Assembly: GCA_019753235.1 (NCBI GenBank)
Contig: JAIELF010000024.1
Location: 1 to 64,000, forward strand
DNA from: a bacterium
GTDB lineage: Bacteria; Planctomycetota; Planctomycetia; Kolteriales; Kolteriaceae
Direction: 5' to 3'
DNA length: 64,000 nt
In this document: piece by piece, positions 45,392-54,447 of the stretch
How positions within the stretch are numbered: position 1 is the first letter of the stretch
Layout of the letters: each line of letters starts with the position of its first letter
Translations under genes and position numbers: made by a program
The notes under the pieces: model-generated
The model's database searches: none
What the model saw: the letters and a program-made list of their open reading frames with translations, nothing else
What the model was told of the DNA's origin: nothing

Positions 45392-46972
45392 ATGCGCTGG
45401 CTATGGATTCTCTTAATTTCCGTAAGTCTCCCAGGGCAGGCTGCTGAGATCTTGGTGGTCGCCCCGCCGATCTTTCACCCCGCCCTCGAAGCCTGGACGC
45501 TACACCGGCAAGGACAAGGGCGCTCGGTCGCGGTACTGACGCCGGCCGGCAACGCGCAGGCGATTCGCAAGCAGATTCATAATGCCGTCATCGTCGGCGA
45601 CACAAAGTTTGTGCTTCTGGTCGGCGATGCCGATCGAGATGCGCACGGCATCCCTGCGATTGGCCCGGCCGTGTTGCCGACCTGCTATTTGCCCGCACGG
45701 GTCAATATTCATTGGGGGCCCGAGCGCGATATTGCCAGCGACAATCCCTACGGCGATCTGGATGATGATGGACTTCCCGAACTGGCTGTCGGGCGGATCC
45801 CGGCAGACTCGGCCGACGAACTTCGCACCATCCTTGCCAAAGTGATGACTTACGAAACGTCGAATGACTTCGGTACTTGGCGTCGGCAAATCAATTTCGT
45901 CGGCTGTCCCGGCAACTTTGGGCCGATGATCGATTCGCTCTTAGAGCAAGCCTCGCGAAAAATCACGACGCAGGGAATTCCTCCCTCTTACAACACCAAA
46001 GCAACCTACGGCCATTGGCGAAGCCCGTATTGTCCCGACCCTCGGCGGTTTCGCGATGAGACCGTCGGCCAACTGAATGGCGGAAGTTTATTCTGGGTCT
46101 ATATTGGCCACGGCCACTGCCAAGTTGTCGATCGACTTCGTACGCCCGATCAGAAGCAGTATCCGATCTTTAGCATGCGCGACATTCCCGCTCTGACGTG
46201 TCCTTCGGGTCATCCCATCGCGATCTTCTTAGCTTGCTACACCGGCGCGTTTGATTTCCCGGTGGACTCTCTGTCCGAAGAGATGCTTGCCTCGCCCGGC
46301 GGGCCGATCGCCATCTACTCTTCCACACGCGTCACGATGCCCTATGCAATGACGGTCATGGGGGGCGAAATGATGAACGAGTACTTCGCCCACCGCGCCA
46401 AGAACTTGGGAATGCTCGTTCAACAAGCCAAACGTCAAATGGTCGAACGAGACCGGACCGACCCGAACGCCAAGTCAATGGACACGATTGCTCTCATGGC
46501 GAACAAACTCTCGCCGGACTTGCGGGCGGAGCGATGGGAACATGTGCAGATGTATCATCTCTTCGGCGATCCCAGCATGTTGTTGCCGCAAGCGCAAACG
46601 GTCACCATCGAAGCGATCGAACCAGTCTCCTCGGGCCAGAAACTCCTCGTGAAGGGCCAGTGTCCGATTGCCGGCCGAGCCCGAATCGAACTCGTTCCGC
46701 CGCGCGACAAACTCCCCATCAAGCCCGACGCTCGACCTCGCTTCGAGCCGACCGAAGAGATCTATTCGACGCTGCACTCCACCTATCAACGAGCCAACGA
46801 CGTCGTCCTTGCGTCGCAAACAATCGAGTTGGCTAAAGACTCCTTCTCCGTCTCGTTGGACCCGCCAGCCAACTTCGCCGGTCGAGGCTTTGTTCGCGTT
46901 TATGTCGAAGGAGATCGGGACTTTGCCCTGGGCAGCCGAGACTGCGAAGTCAGGCCCGTCGATGCGAAGTAG
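45392..46972 (+). CDS. Gingipain-like C25 cysteine peptidase, exported
   Basis: The 526-residue protein has a signal peptide (LWILLISVSLPGQAAE). The C25 catalytic pair is visible: His240 in VYIGHGH and Cys282 in FLACYTG. The region VLLVGDADRDAHGIPAI and DLDDDGLPELAVGRIPA is typical of the family. It is predicted to act outside the cytoplasm. The C-terminal ~130 residues form a beta-rich domain (VTIEAIEPVSSGQKLLVKGQ) without a type IX sorting tail. GAGGA lies about 9 nt before the ATG. The gene stands alone; a self-processing prodomain is not evident. Confidence 0.88.
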   Translation: MRWLWILLISVSLPGQAAEILVVAPPIFHPALEAWTLHRQGQGRSVAVLTPAGNAQAIRKQIHNAVIVGDTKFVLLVGDADRDAHGIPAIGPAVLPTCYLPARVNIHWGPERDIASDNPYGDLDDDGLPELAVGRIPADSADELRTILAKVMTYETSNDFGTWRRQINFVGCPGNFGPMIDSLLEQASRKITTQGIPPSYNTKATYGHWRSPYCPDPRRFRDETVGQLNGGSLFWVYIGHGHCQVVDRLRTPDQKQYPIFSMRDIPALTCPSGHPIAIFLACYTGAFDFPVDSLSEEMLASPGGPIAIYSSTRVTMPYAMTVMGGEMMNEYFAHRAKNLGMLVQQAKRQMVERDRTDPNAKSMDTIALMANKLSPDLRAERWEHVQMYHLFGDPSMLLPQAQTVTIEAIEPVSSGQKLLVKGQCPIAGRARIELVPPRDKLPIKPDARPRFEPTEEIYSTLHSTYQRANDVVLASQTIELAKDSFSVSLDPPANFAGRGFVRVYVEGDRDFALGSRDCEVRPVDAK

Positions 46973-47091
46973 CGATACTGTTTTCGGCAAGGGTCTTTGT
47001 TCGACCAACACGTATCAACCTGGGAAGACCTCTTTCTGTCAGAATGGGAAATGATTCTCGAATTGCTTGATCGGTCAAAGTGATTCTCGTT

Positions 47092-47111
47092 AGTGTCATA
47101 ACAGTGACACT
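47092..47111 (+). promoter_or_regulatory. Inverted repeat upstream of the small exported gene
   Basis: AGTGTCA (47092-47098) and TGACACT (47105-47111) are perfect inverted repeats with a 6-nt spacer, ending 25 nt before ATG 47137. A direct repeat TGATTCTCG occurs just upstream at 47052 and 47081. This looks like an operator, or a hairpin over the leader. The regulator is unknown. Confidence 0.45.
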
Positions 47112-47136
47112 CAACACTCTTCCCAGGAGACGAATC

Positions 47137-47535
47137 ATGCGATCTCGCATCTGGATCCTCGCCATCAGCACGGCCTTGGCGTGGGCCGGTAGCGCTCAGG
47201 CACAGTTCCCGGTCCCGTCGGACGAAGAGAGCTGGAAGGCTTATCAGCATGTCAAATCGGTGCTAGCGACGATGCCCGGACCGATGCGACGTGCTCATAA
47301 CTTCGACTTTCGCGACTTTTGCGATGTCAGTTCCGATCCCGATTTCCTTGCCTGGGCATCGATGAGCAGTTGGGAACGGTTGCAAAAGCAGCACGAAATG
47401 GAAACGACCCGCGCGATCACCAAACCGATCCGCGAGTCGCAGGGGTACATCCTTTACCATCACCGGGGATTCCGATCAGGGGTGCTGCAAAGCGTTCCTG
47501 CGGGAGATCGATTCTCGATCTTGCTTAATCCCTAG
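47137..47535 (+). CDS. Small exported protein, unknown function
   Basis: The 132-residue protein has a clear signal peptide (IWILAISTALAWAGSAQAQ). The mature part is acidic to neutral (SDEESWKAYQHVKSVLATMPG) with aromatic and Arg/His residues and ends NP. ATG 47137 has AGGAGA 7 nt upstream. It is alone, between the C25 peptidase and a convergent oxidoreductase. An inverted repeat lies just before the start, and a hairpin follows. I do not recognise its family. Confidence 0.6.
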   Translation: MRSRIWILAISTALAWAGSAQAQFPVPSDEESWKAYQHVKSVLATMPGPMRRAHNFDFRDFCDVSSDPDFLAWASMSSWERLQKQHEMETTRAITKPIRESQGYILYHHRGFRSGVLQSVPAGDRFSILLNP

Positions 47536-47560
47536 GAATTCTCAAGCAAGACGACTCTCT

Positions 47561-47583
47561 GCACGGCCGGGCGCACGCCGTGC
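47561..47583. terminator. Hairpin between convergent genes
   Basis: GCACGGC (47561-47567) pairs perfectly with GCCGTGC (47577-47583), with a 9-nt loop. It lies 25 nt after the stop of the small exported gene and 28 nt from the stop of the convergent oxidoreductase. It may terminate transcription from both sides; the T-run is weak. Confidence 0.5.
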
Positions 47584-47610
47584 CATTTCCTATCAAGCGG
47601 CAATAGTCGC

Positions 47611-48954
47611 TTAGAGCGACCAGCCTTCGCGATACTCGTGCTTCACCAGAAGTTCGAGTTCAGGGGCATTGGTCGCTTTCATGTTCTTGGCATCCCATTC
47701 AATCTTCTTGCCGGACCAGATGGCCAGGTTACCGAGCAGGATCGTCTCAGTGAGCGGGCCGGCGTAGTCGGGAAAATTCGCGGTTGCTTCGCCTCCGCCC
47801 GTGATGGCCTCGGCCAGCTCCTTCATCTGCCCGAGGTCGTTGTTGCCGGAGGGAGGCTTGCGGAAGGTCCACTCGGGCTTCTTGAAATCCTTGAAGTTAT
47901 CGCGCGGCAACAATTGATAGATGGCGCCATAGTCGTTCGGGCTGTAAAGAGCCCCCTTCTCGCCGATCACTATGCAGCCGCTGTTGTCGGTCTTTGCCCC
48001 CATCATGACTTCGGACGACGGAAGCCGACCACCGTCATACCAGTAGACCTGCAAGGCCGCTCGACCGTCGAGCTCGGGAAACTCGAACTTGATCTTCGCC
48101 GACTTGGGGTAAGTCTCTTTGTTATGCTCGTCGGCCTCTGCTTCGACGCTGGTGGGATGGCGAAGGTTCAATCCCATGAACGGCATGTTCATGGTGTGAC
48201 AAGCCATGTCACCCAGAGCGCCTGTCCCAAAATCCCAAAAGCCTCGCCAACCCAATCCGAAATAGCTCGGGTGATAAGGACGCATCTTGGCAGGCCCGAT
48301 GAAGCTGTCCCAATTCACGCCGATTGGCTCCGGCGTATCACTGGGCCTTTTTACGTCGATCCCCTGTGGCCAAATGGGGCGATTGGTCCAAACATGAACT
48401 TCTTTTACCGTCCCAAGCGATCCACCCTTGATAAGTTGGGCCGCTTGCCGAACACCGGTGAGTGCCGTCCCTTGATTCCCCATCTGCGTCTTCACACCAT
48501 GCTTGTGCGCCAATTCCCCGAGCACGCGGGCTTCATAGATGCTGTGCGTGAGGGGCTTTTGACAGTAGACATGTTTGCCGTTCTTGATTGCCATGGCGGC
48601 AGCAACTGCGTGCGTATGATCGGGCGTGCTGACGGTGACGGCATCGATCGAGTTGCCAAGCTCCTCGAACATCTTGCGAAAGTCGGTGTACTTCTTTGCC
48701 TTGGCGAATGGCCCCTTTTTCGCCTTCCCTTCCAACTGCGATTCTCGAACGTCGCAAATCGCCACGATATCGCCGACGACGGCCGCGTGGTCTGAATCGC
48801 TGTCTCCCTTGCCCCCGATGCCGATACAGGCAAAGCGAATCTTTTCATTGGGAGACTTACTAGGCTCGGCCGCCACACCGCCGGCGACCCAGTAGCCGAT
48901 CCCCGCCGCGGCGGTCCCTTGAATGAACTGTCGTCGATTCGATCGATTCCCCAT
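47611..48954 (-). CDS. Tat-exported Gfo/Idh/MocA oxidoreductase
   Basis: The 447-residue protein starts at ATG 48954 with GAGGGG about 7 nt upstream and a Tat signal (NRRQFIQGTAAAGIGYWVA). The upstream frame adds 77 codons without support. It has a Rossmann N-terminus (FACIGIGGKGDSDSDHAAV), CQKPLTH and the family's planctomycete-type C-terminal domain (GFWDFGTGALGDMACHTMN). Such proteins are numerous in planctomycetes and likely work outside the cytoplasm on sugars. It is divergent from the 49248 gene. The substrate is unknown. Confidence 0.9.
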   Translation of the reverse strand: MGNRSNRRQFIQGTAAAGIGYWVAGGVAAEPSKSPNEKIRFACIGIGGKGDSDSDHAAVVGDIVAICDVRESQLEGKAKKGPFAKAKKYTDFRKMFEELGNSIDAVTVSTPDHTHAVAAAMAIKNGKHVYCQKPLTHSIYEARVLGELAHKHGVKTQMGNQGTALTGVRQAAQLIKGGSLGTVKEVHVWTNRPIWPQGIDVKRPSDTPEPIGVNWDSFIGPAKMRPYHPSYFGLGWRGFWDFGTGALGDMACHTMNMPFMGLNLRHPTSVEAEADEHNKETYPKSAKIKFEFPELDGRAALQVYWYDGGRLPSSEVMMGAKTDNSGCIVIGEKGALYSPNDYGAIYQLLPRDNFKDFKKPEWTFRKPPSGNNDLGQMKELAEAITGGGEATANFPDYAGPLTETILLGNLAIWSGKKIEWDAKNMKATNAPELELLVKHEYREGWSL

Positions 48955-49247
48955 AACGCGCCCCTCAAAACAATGCCTTTTGATTCCTGCTGCGAAGCTA
49001 GCTAAGCGGCGCAACAAAATCAATTGCCGATACCGGTAATCCAACAACCTCATGTTAGACAGAAGCCTACCGTAAACCGACGGGAATAGATTTTGAGCAA
49101 ACCTTGGCCTTTTGCCTTGAAAACGATCGGCCGGGATTCGCGAACGAATCTGCCCGATCGCCCGCGGCTTTTCCTGCGCGAACATCCTTCGTTCGGTAAA
49201 ACAACCATCGGCGATAAACAGAGAGTAAGTGAATAGGGAGCGACCCC

Positions 49248-51584
49248 TTGAATCGATGGCATTGGATCATGATTGTCCCAGTGGCGATGGCCGCCCTGGC
49301 CGATTCCACCCTCGCCGCCGACCGTTTGACGGTGATCGACGCTCCCTTCACTCAATGGACGCGAACTCCGTTCATCCAAGGAACAACGTCGGCAAGCGAC
49401 CTGAGAGCGATCGCTTTGGATGAGAAGAACCGTGTTTATGTTGGTTCGCCGGCGGGACTCTTTCGTGTCGATCGTGACCATGTAACGCCGGTGTCGCAAG
49501 AGACTCTTTCTGGCCCAGTTCTATGCTTGCATGGCCATCCAATTACAGGAATCTGGATCGGGGCATGGAACGGCGTCTTTCGTCTTCGCGATGATAAGGC
49601 GGTTCGCCTCGGTGCGATTGACGGCCCCATCACGGCCATCGGACCGGGTGGATCGGGAATGGTGGTCGCCAACCCGACCGGGCTACACCGCTGGAACGAT
49701 GATCAGAACAAGTGGATCAAGATCGATGCCCACGTTCCAACATCCGTGCGACGGATTTTGCCTGGCTTGAGGGGCGTTTATGAACTCCTCGCCACGGACC
49801 TGGGCTTCTACGAGTGCGACGGGCCCAAGGTCGAACGAAAAGAATTTCCAGAACCTTTTCAACTCAGTTCGAATGCACGCGATGTTGTTCTCTTTTCGCA
49901 TGACCGTCCCTCGCCGCTGTCGGGTGTTTGGTACGCATCCAATGATGGCTTGGTGAACGTGCCGATTCTGCTTCCTCGATTTCCCGAACGTTCGCCACAA
50001 GTCTGGCGTGCGCAACCTGCCTCGACGACGCCCGCATCTAGCCAGGCTCTTCCCTCGGCCGACATTCGTCGGCTGCTGGGCGTGAAAGGGAGAAGCGTTC
50101 CGGAGGATGCCCTTTGGGTTGGCACGGGAGCGGGCGTTGTTCGGTTGATGGCAAACCAATCGCCGAGCTTGTTTCACAGTCAACGTTGGCTTCCTTCGGA
50201 CGATGTTCGAGACATGGTGGCGTCGCCCGATCGATCACTTTGGATCGCGACCGCCGGGGGCGTCGCCCATCTGGTTCCAGAAACGATGACGCTTGAGGAC
50301 AAAGCTCGGTTCTTTGAACAGATGATCCAAGATCGACACATCCGCCCGCCCGGCTTGGTGGAACGATGTCAGCTCACTCGGCCGGGGGATGTCTCGTCCT
50401 TCCAACCAGCTGATACGGATAACGACGGTGAGTACACCGGGACGTATCTGGTAGCGCAGGCATTTCGCTACGCCGCCACCGCCAGTGCCGAAGCAAAGAG
50501 CCGCGCCGTTGCCGCCTTTGAAGCGATGGCATTTCTGGAAAGCGTGACCGGTCAGGACGGCTTTATCGCCCGGACCGTCGTCCCATCGATTTGGACTGAG
50601 ATGGCCGACCCCAATCGAAGCCATTCGCCGCAAGAGGTCGCGCAGATGCGTGCAGACAATACGCGAGAAAAGATTGTCGAGCGGCGATGGCGATTGTCTG
50701 AGGACCTGGCTTGGCTGTGGAAGGGGGATACGAGTTCCGACGAAGTGACCGGCCACCTTTACGCGTACGACATCTTTGCCGAGTTCGTTGCCAACCCCGA
50801 GGAGAAGAAACGCGTGTCGGCACTGGTCGCCAGGATTGTCGACCGGATCATGCGCGATGGTTTCGTTCTCAAAGATGAGGATGGTGAGGCAACCCTGTGG
50901 GGTGTCTGGTCGCCGGCGAAGCTCAACGGTGATCCCAATTGGCTTCATGAAAGGGGAGTCAACAGTGTCGAGATCTTGTCGTACTTGACGACCGCGCACT
51001 GGTTGACAGGCGATCCCAAGTACGATGCGGCCATCGAGACGTTGTTGAACGATCATCACTATGCCGAGAACATTCTCGAACCTCGCCCGCGCGAGCCTGG
51101 CGCTTACACCTACATCGACGACGAACTCTTAGCGATGGCTTATTGGGGGCTGATTCGGCATGAAACCAAGCCCCGGCGGTTGGAAATCTATGGACGAAGT
51201 CTCGACCGGTGGTTCAGCAGCGTCATGAAAGACGCCAGTCCGCTCTATAACTTCACGTATGCGGTCCTGACGCAGGCTCAGCCGAATGCTTTTGTTCAGG
51301 AACGTTGCGTCGACTTACTGCGCGATGTCCCGCTGGATATGATTCATTGGTCGATCGACAATCGGCAGCGTCTGGATGTGATGCTAGTGCATCGGCCGCA
51401 GGCCCAGGCCATTCAGACCGATCGGCTGCTTCCGCCCAGCGAGATTCCCGTGCTCCGTTGGGACAACAATCCTTACGTGGCCGCAGGCGGGGAAGGGGGC
51501 ATGGCCGAAATGTGCCCGGCATTCTGGCTGTGGCCTTATTGGATGGGGCGTTGGCAAAGAATCATCGGCGAGGTGACCCGTTGA
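49248..51584 (+). CDS. Exported beta-propeller plus alpha/alpha-toroid protein
   Basis: The 778-residue protein starts at TTG 49248 with GGGAG about 8 nt upstream, giving a signal peptide (MIVPVAMAALADSTLAA). The first ~370 residues hold repeated propeller blades of the two-component-regulator type (RVYVGSPAGLFRV, GIWIGAWNGVFRLRD, ALWVGTGAGVVRL, SLWIATAGGVAHL). The rest is helical with glycosidase-like toroid features (DTDNDGEYTGTYLVAQAFRY, AYTYIDDELLAMAYWGL). The fold suggests sugar binding or cleavage. Its stop overlaps the thiS start (TTGA), an odd pairing with thiamine genes. No named family is recognised. Confidence 0.72.
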   Translation: MNRWHWIMIVPVAMAALADSTLAADRLTVIDAPFTQWTRTPFIQGTTSASDLRAIALDEKNRVYVGSPAGLFRVDRDHVTPVSQETLSGPVLCLHGHPITGIWIGAWNGVFRLRDDKAVRLGAIDGPITAIGPGGSGMVVANPTGLHRWNDDQNKWIKIDAHVPTSVRRILPGLRGVYELLATDLGFYECDGPKVERKEFPEPFQLSSNARDVVLFSHDRPSPLSGVWYASNDGLVNVPILLPRFPERSPQVWRAQPASTTPASSQALPSADIRRLLGVKGRSVPEDALWVGTGAGVVRLMANQSPSLFHSQRWLPSDDVRDMVASPDRSLWIATAGGVAHLVPETMTLEDKARFFEQMIQDRHIRPPGLVERCQLTRPGDVSSFQPADTDNDGEYTGTYLVAQAFRYAATASAEAKSRAVAAFEAMAFLESVTGQDGFIARTVVPSIWTEMADPNRSHSPQEVAQMRADNTREKIVERRWRLSEDLAWLWKGDTSSDEVTGHLYAYDIFAEFVANPEEKKRVSALVARIVDRIMRDGFVLKDEDGEATLWGVWSPAKLNGDPNWLHERGVNSVEILSYLTTAHWLTGDPKYDAAIETLLNDHHYAENILEPRPREPGAYTYIDDELLAMAYWGLIRHETKPRRLEIYGRSLDRWFSSVMKDASPLYNFTYAVLTQAQPNAFVQERCVDLLRDVPLDMIHWSIDNRQRLDVMLVHRPQAQAIQTDRLLPPSEIPVLRWDNNPYVAAGGEGGMAEMCPAFWLWPYWMGRWQRIIGEVTR

Positions 51585-51781
51585 AGATCATTCTTCAAGG
51601 ACAATCTGAAGAAGTCCCCGAAGGCCTGACCGTGGCCGAATTGTTGGTCCGATTGAAAATCGAATCCGACTTGGTGGCGGTGGAACGGAATCAGTCGGTC
51701 GTACCCCGACGTGAATTCCCTCAATGCCGACTCGCGCCGGGTGATCAAATCGAAATCGTGACTCTCGTGGGGGGCGGATAA
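51581..51781 (+). CDS. thiS: Sulfur carrier protein ThiS
   Basis: The 66-residue ubiquitin-like protein ends in Gly-Gly-Gly (VTLVGGG), which ThiF adenylates to carry sulfur for the thiazole ring of thiamine. [15 protein letters not shown] is the conserved segment. The TTG start overlaps the preceding stop (TTGA, 51581-51584) and has GAGGTGA 5 nt upstream. The stop overlaps the thiG ATG (TAATG at 51779-51783). No thiF, thiE or TPP riboswitch is seen near it. Confidence 0.92.
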   Translation: MKIILQGQSEEVPEGLTVAELLVRLKIESDLVAVERNQSVVPRREFPQCRLAPGDQIEIVTLVGGG

Positions 51782-52587
51782 TGGCAATAGCGACATCGAA
51801 CGACCTGGACAACCCATTGGTCGTCGGGCCCTACACCTTTCGAAGTCGACTGATGGTCGGCACCGGCAAGTATGCCTCCTTCGAACAGATGGCTCAGTGC
51901 CTGGAGGCGAGCGGGACCGAATGTGTTACCGTTGCGGTCCGGCGCGTCAATCTGACCGACCGGTCGCAAGGATCGCTTATCGATCACATCGATCGCTCGA
52001 AGGTCACGATTTTGCCGAACACCGCCGGTTGTTTTTCGGCCGAAGATGCCGTCCGTTACGCTCGGCTTTCGCGCGAAGTGCTCCAGACGGATCTGGTCAA
52101 ACTCGAAGTGCTGGCCGATGAGAAAACGCTTTTGCCTCATCCGACGCAGACACTGCAAGCAGCTCAGACGTTGGTGAACGAAGGATTCGTGGTGCTTTGT
52201 TACACGTCCGACGATCCTGTTCTCGCGCTCGAGCTTGAAAAGGTGGGCTGCGCCAGCGTGATGCCCGCGGGTAGCCCGATTGGCAGCGGACAAGGGGTTC
52301 TCAACGCCAACAATATTCGGATCATTCTGGAAAGAGCCAGCGTCCCCATTATTTGCGATGCCGGCGTCGGCACCGCGAGCGATGTTTCCATCGCCATGGA
52401 GCTTGGCTGCGAGGGTGTCCTACTCAATACGGGAATCGCGCTGGCCGAGGACCCTTTGCGGATGGCCCATGCGATGAAGCACGCTTGCTTGGCCGGTCGG
52501 TATGCGTTTTTGGCCGGCCGAATACCCAGAAAGCTGTACGCGACCGCGTCCAGTCCTTGGGATGGTCGACTCTCGGCAAAGCCGTAA
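51781..52587 (+). CDS. thiG: Thiazole synthase
   Basis: The 268-residue TIM-barrel enzyme makes the thiazole phosphate of thiamine from deoxyxylulose phosphate, dehydroglycine and ThiS thiocarboxylate. Motifs are [32 protein letters not shown], the [13 protein letters not shown] loop and [29 protein letters not shown]. It overlaps thiS by one base (TAATG), so the pair is translationally coupled. It is cytoplasmic. Length is normal. Confidence 0.96.
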   Translation: MAIATSNDLDNPLVVGPYTFRSRLMVGTGKYASFEQMAQCLEASGTECVTVAVRRVNLTDRSQGSLIDHIDRSKVTILPNTAGCFSAEDAVRYARLSREVLQTDLVKLEVLADEKTLLPHPTQTLQAAQTLVNEGFVVLCYTSDDPVLALELEKVGCASVMPAGSPIGSGQGVLNANNIRIILERASVPIICDAGVGTASDVSIAMELGCEGVLLNTGIALAEDPLRMAHAMKHACLAGRYAFLAGRIPRKLYATASSPWDGRLSAKP

Positions 52588-52778
52588 AGCCAGCGTGTGG
52601 GGGTGGCGATCCTGCGACTTTCCAGCGGATGCCGGAACAATCCTCCCTCGATCTCAACTTGACATCGCTGGCTTGTTTGCCCGAAAGATAACCCGCAGGA
52701 GCGGCATGCCATAATATCGGCAACACCTCATGATGGATGATGCCCTCGTTCTCAAGCACACAAAGAAAAGGATGGATC

Positions 52779-53786
52779 ATGACCCCGACCGCAGGAGGCT
52801 CGGCCAGCAAGGATTCTGACAAACCCGTTGCCATTGTGATGGCCGCCGGCAAGTCCACTCGAATGAAATCCGAGCGTCCAAAGGTCTTGCACGAATTGTG
52901 CGGCAAGCCGGTCTTGGGGTATGTCCTGGATGCCCTTACGCAAGCAGGCGTCGAGCGAAAGATTGTCATCGTCGGCTATCAGGCCGAACTCGTCAAAGAG
53001 ACGTTTGGCAAAGAGCCCGGCGTCGAATTCGCGGTTCAGACCGAACAGCTCGGCACCGGCCACGCCGTCATGATGGCCGAGCCGGCACTACGAAACCATA
53101 CAGGATCCGTTATTGTCATTGCCGGCGATCAACCCCTTATTCGTTCGCGCCTCGTCGCGGATATTCTTCGGCGAAGAGACGAGACGAGCGCACACGCCAT
53201 GATCGGCACCGCCATTGTCCCCGATCCTTTTGGCTTGGGACGCATCCTCCGGGATCAGAATGGAAACTTCATCGGGGTCGTGGAACAAAAGGATGCTTCA
53301 CCCGAACAAGCCTTGATCAAAGAAATCAACTTCAGCTTCTACTGCTTTGATGGGAAGGAACTCTTCGGAGCGATCAAGCGGGTTCGGCCCGAAAACGCCC
53401 AGAAAGAGTATTACATCACCGACGTCCCGGGAATTCTTCGTGCTGATGGCAAAAGAATCGTGGCCGAGCCGCTGGCCAACGAAGTCGACATGTTCGGCAT
53501 CAATCATCGGGGACATCTGGCGCAGGCGCATCGACTGATGCAAGAGCGCATCATCCAAAGACATTTTGACAACGGGGTGACCGTCGTTGATCCGCAGAGC
53601 ACGTACATCGATGTCCGAGCGGAGATCGGTGCCGATACCGTGCTGCATCCCAACACCGTGATTCGTGGTCCTGTCACGATCGGGAAACGGTGCCAAATCG
53701 GTCCACTGGCGATTGTCGATGCAGGCGTGATTCTGGCCGACGATGCCGTGGTTGAACCGTTTGCTCACGCCCGAAAGTACGGCTGA
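52779..53786 (+). CDS. GlmU-like nucleotidyltransferase without acetyltransferase domain
   Basis: The 335-residue protein keeps the uridylyltransferase half of GlmU: MAAGKSTRMKSERPKVLHEL near 21-40, QLGTGHAV, GDQPLIR, GLGRILRD and YYITDVPG. It has only a few left-handed beta-helix turns (VTVVDPQSTYID onward) and stops at ARKYG. Bifunctional GlmU is about 450 residues, so the acetyltransferase and its active site are absent. It likely makes UDP-GlcNAc from GlcNAc-1-P, with the acetyl step done elsewhere. AAGGA precedes the ATG by about 7 nt. It is convergent with adk. Confidence 0.88.
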   Translation: MTPTAGGSASKDSDKPVAIVMAAGKSTRMKSERPKVLHELCGKPVLGYVLDALTQAGVERKIVIVGYQAELVKETFGKEPGVEFAVQTEQLGTGHAVMMAEPALRNHTGSVIVIAGDQPLIRSRLVADILRRRDETSAHAMIGTAIVPDPFGLGRILRDQNGNFIGVVEQKDASPEQALIKEINFSFYCFDGKELFGAIKRVRPENAQKEYYITDVPGILRADGKRIVAEPLANEVDMFGINHRGHLAQAHRLMQERIIQRHFDNGVTVVDPQSTYIDVRAEIGADTVLHPNTVIRGPVTIGKRCQIGPLAIVDAGVILADDAVVEPFAHARKYG

Positions 53787-53811
53787 CCCGATCCTCGGCG
53801 AGAGGCGCCTG

Positions 53812-54447
53812 CTATTCGACGCCAATCGATCGGAGAACCTGCTTGTGGACCTCGTCGGGATGGCTCTCGGCAGGGATCGTGAGAACCAGTCCTTTCTGAC
53901 GAAGCATATCGACGACGGGCTGCGTCTTACTTCGATAGTCGGAAAGACGTTGCCGAATTCCCTCGGGGGTATCATCGGTCCGGGCCGACAGCTTCCCGCC
54001 GCAAAGATCACAAACGTCCTCCACCTTCGGAGGTCGAAAGTAAACGTTAAAGTCCTTCCCGCAACCGTCGCAGAGCCGTCGACCGAGGATTCGCTTGCGG
54101 AGTGTTTCTTCGCTGACTTCGAGCAGGATGGCGGCATCGAGCCGATGATGCGTCAGAAAAAACTCCGCCTGACCGGGGGTGCGAGGAAATCCATCGAGCA
54201 CGAAACCCTTGGCGACGTCTGGCTGGCGGAGCCTGTCGGTGATGACTTGATCGACAATCTCGTCGGTAACGAGCTGACCGGTTTCCATGTGGTGGCGAAT
54301 TCTCTGCCCGATGGGACTGTTGTTGGCCATGTGCCCGCGGAGAATTTCCCCCATCGAGATGGCGACGATTCCCAAGTCGGCCGCCAAGCGTCGAGCCTGC
54401 GTCCCCTTACCGCTTCCCTGCGGCCCCATGATGATGTAGTGGTGCAA
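53812..54447 (-). CDS. adk: Adenylate kinase with zinc-type LID
   Basis: The 211-residue kinase interconverts ATP, AMP and ADP. The P-loop GPQGSGKGT is near residues 8-16, DGFPRTPGQAEFF follows, and the LID has the four-Cys zinc pattern CDGCGKDF ... CDLCGG. TTG 54447 is the likely start because the family begins two to eight residues before the P-loop; no ATG fits better. It is the last gene before a 417-nt non-coding stretch. It is cytoplasmic. Confidence 0.94.
   Translation of the reverse strand: MHHYIIMGPQGSGKGTQARRLAADLGIVAISMGEILRGHMANNSPIGQRIRHHMETGQLVTDEIVDQVITDRLRQPDVAKGFVLDGFPRTPGQAEFFLTHHRLDAAILLEVSEETLRKRILGRRLCDGCGKDFNVYFRPPKVEDVCDLCGGKLSARTDDTPEGIRQRLSDYRSKTQPVVDMLRQKGLVLTIPAESHPDEVHKQVLRSIGVE

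Noticed and set aside
47051..47060. Fur-box-like AATGATTCTC
   Set aside because: Only part of the 19-bp consensus matches. The repeated TGATTCTCG is reported as an unexplained repeat instead.
49134..49149. GATTCG-CGAA-CGAATC hairpin in the divergent region before the propeller gene
   Set aside because: It is short and one of many small palindromes expected in GC-rich intergenic DNA; no other evidence of a binding site.
51400..51600. TPP riboswitch before thiS-thiG
   Set aside because: No CUGAGA-type or ACCUGAUC-like core was seen, and thiS is embedded in the end of another gene, leaving no room for a leader.
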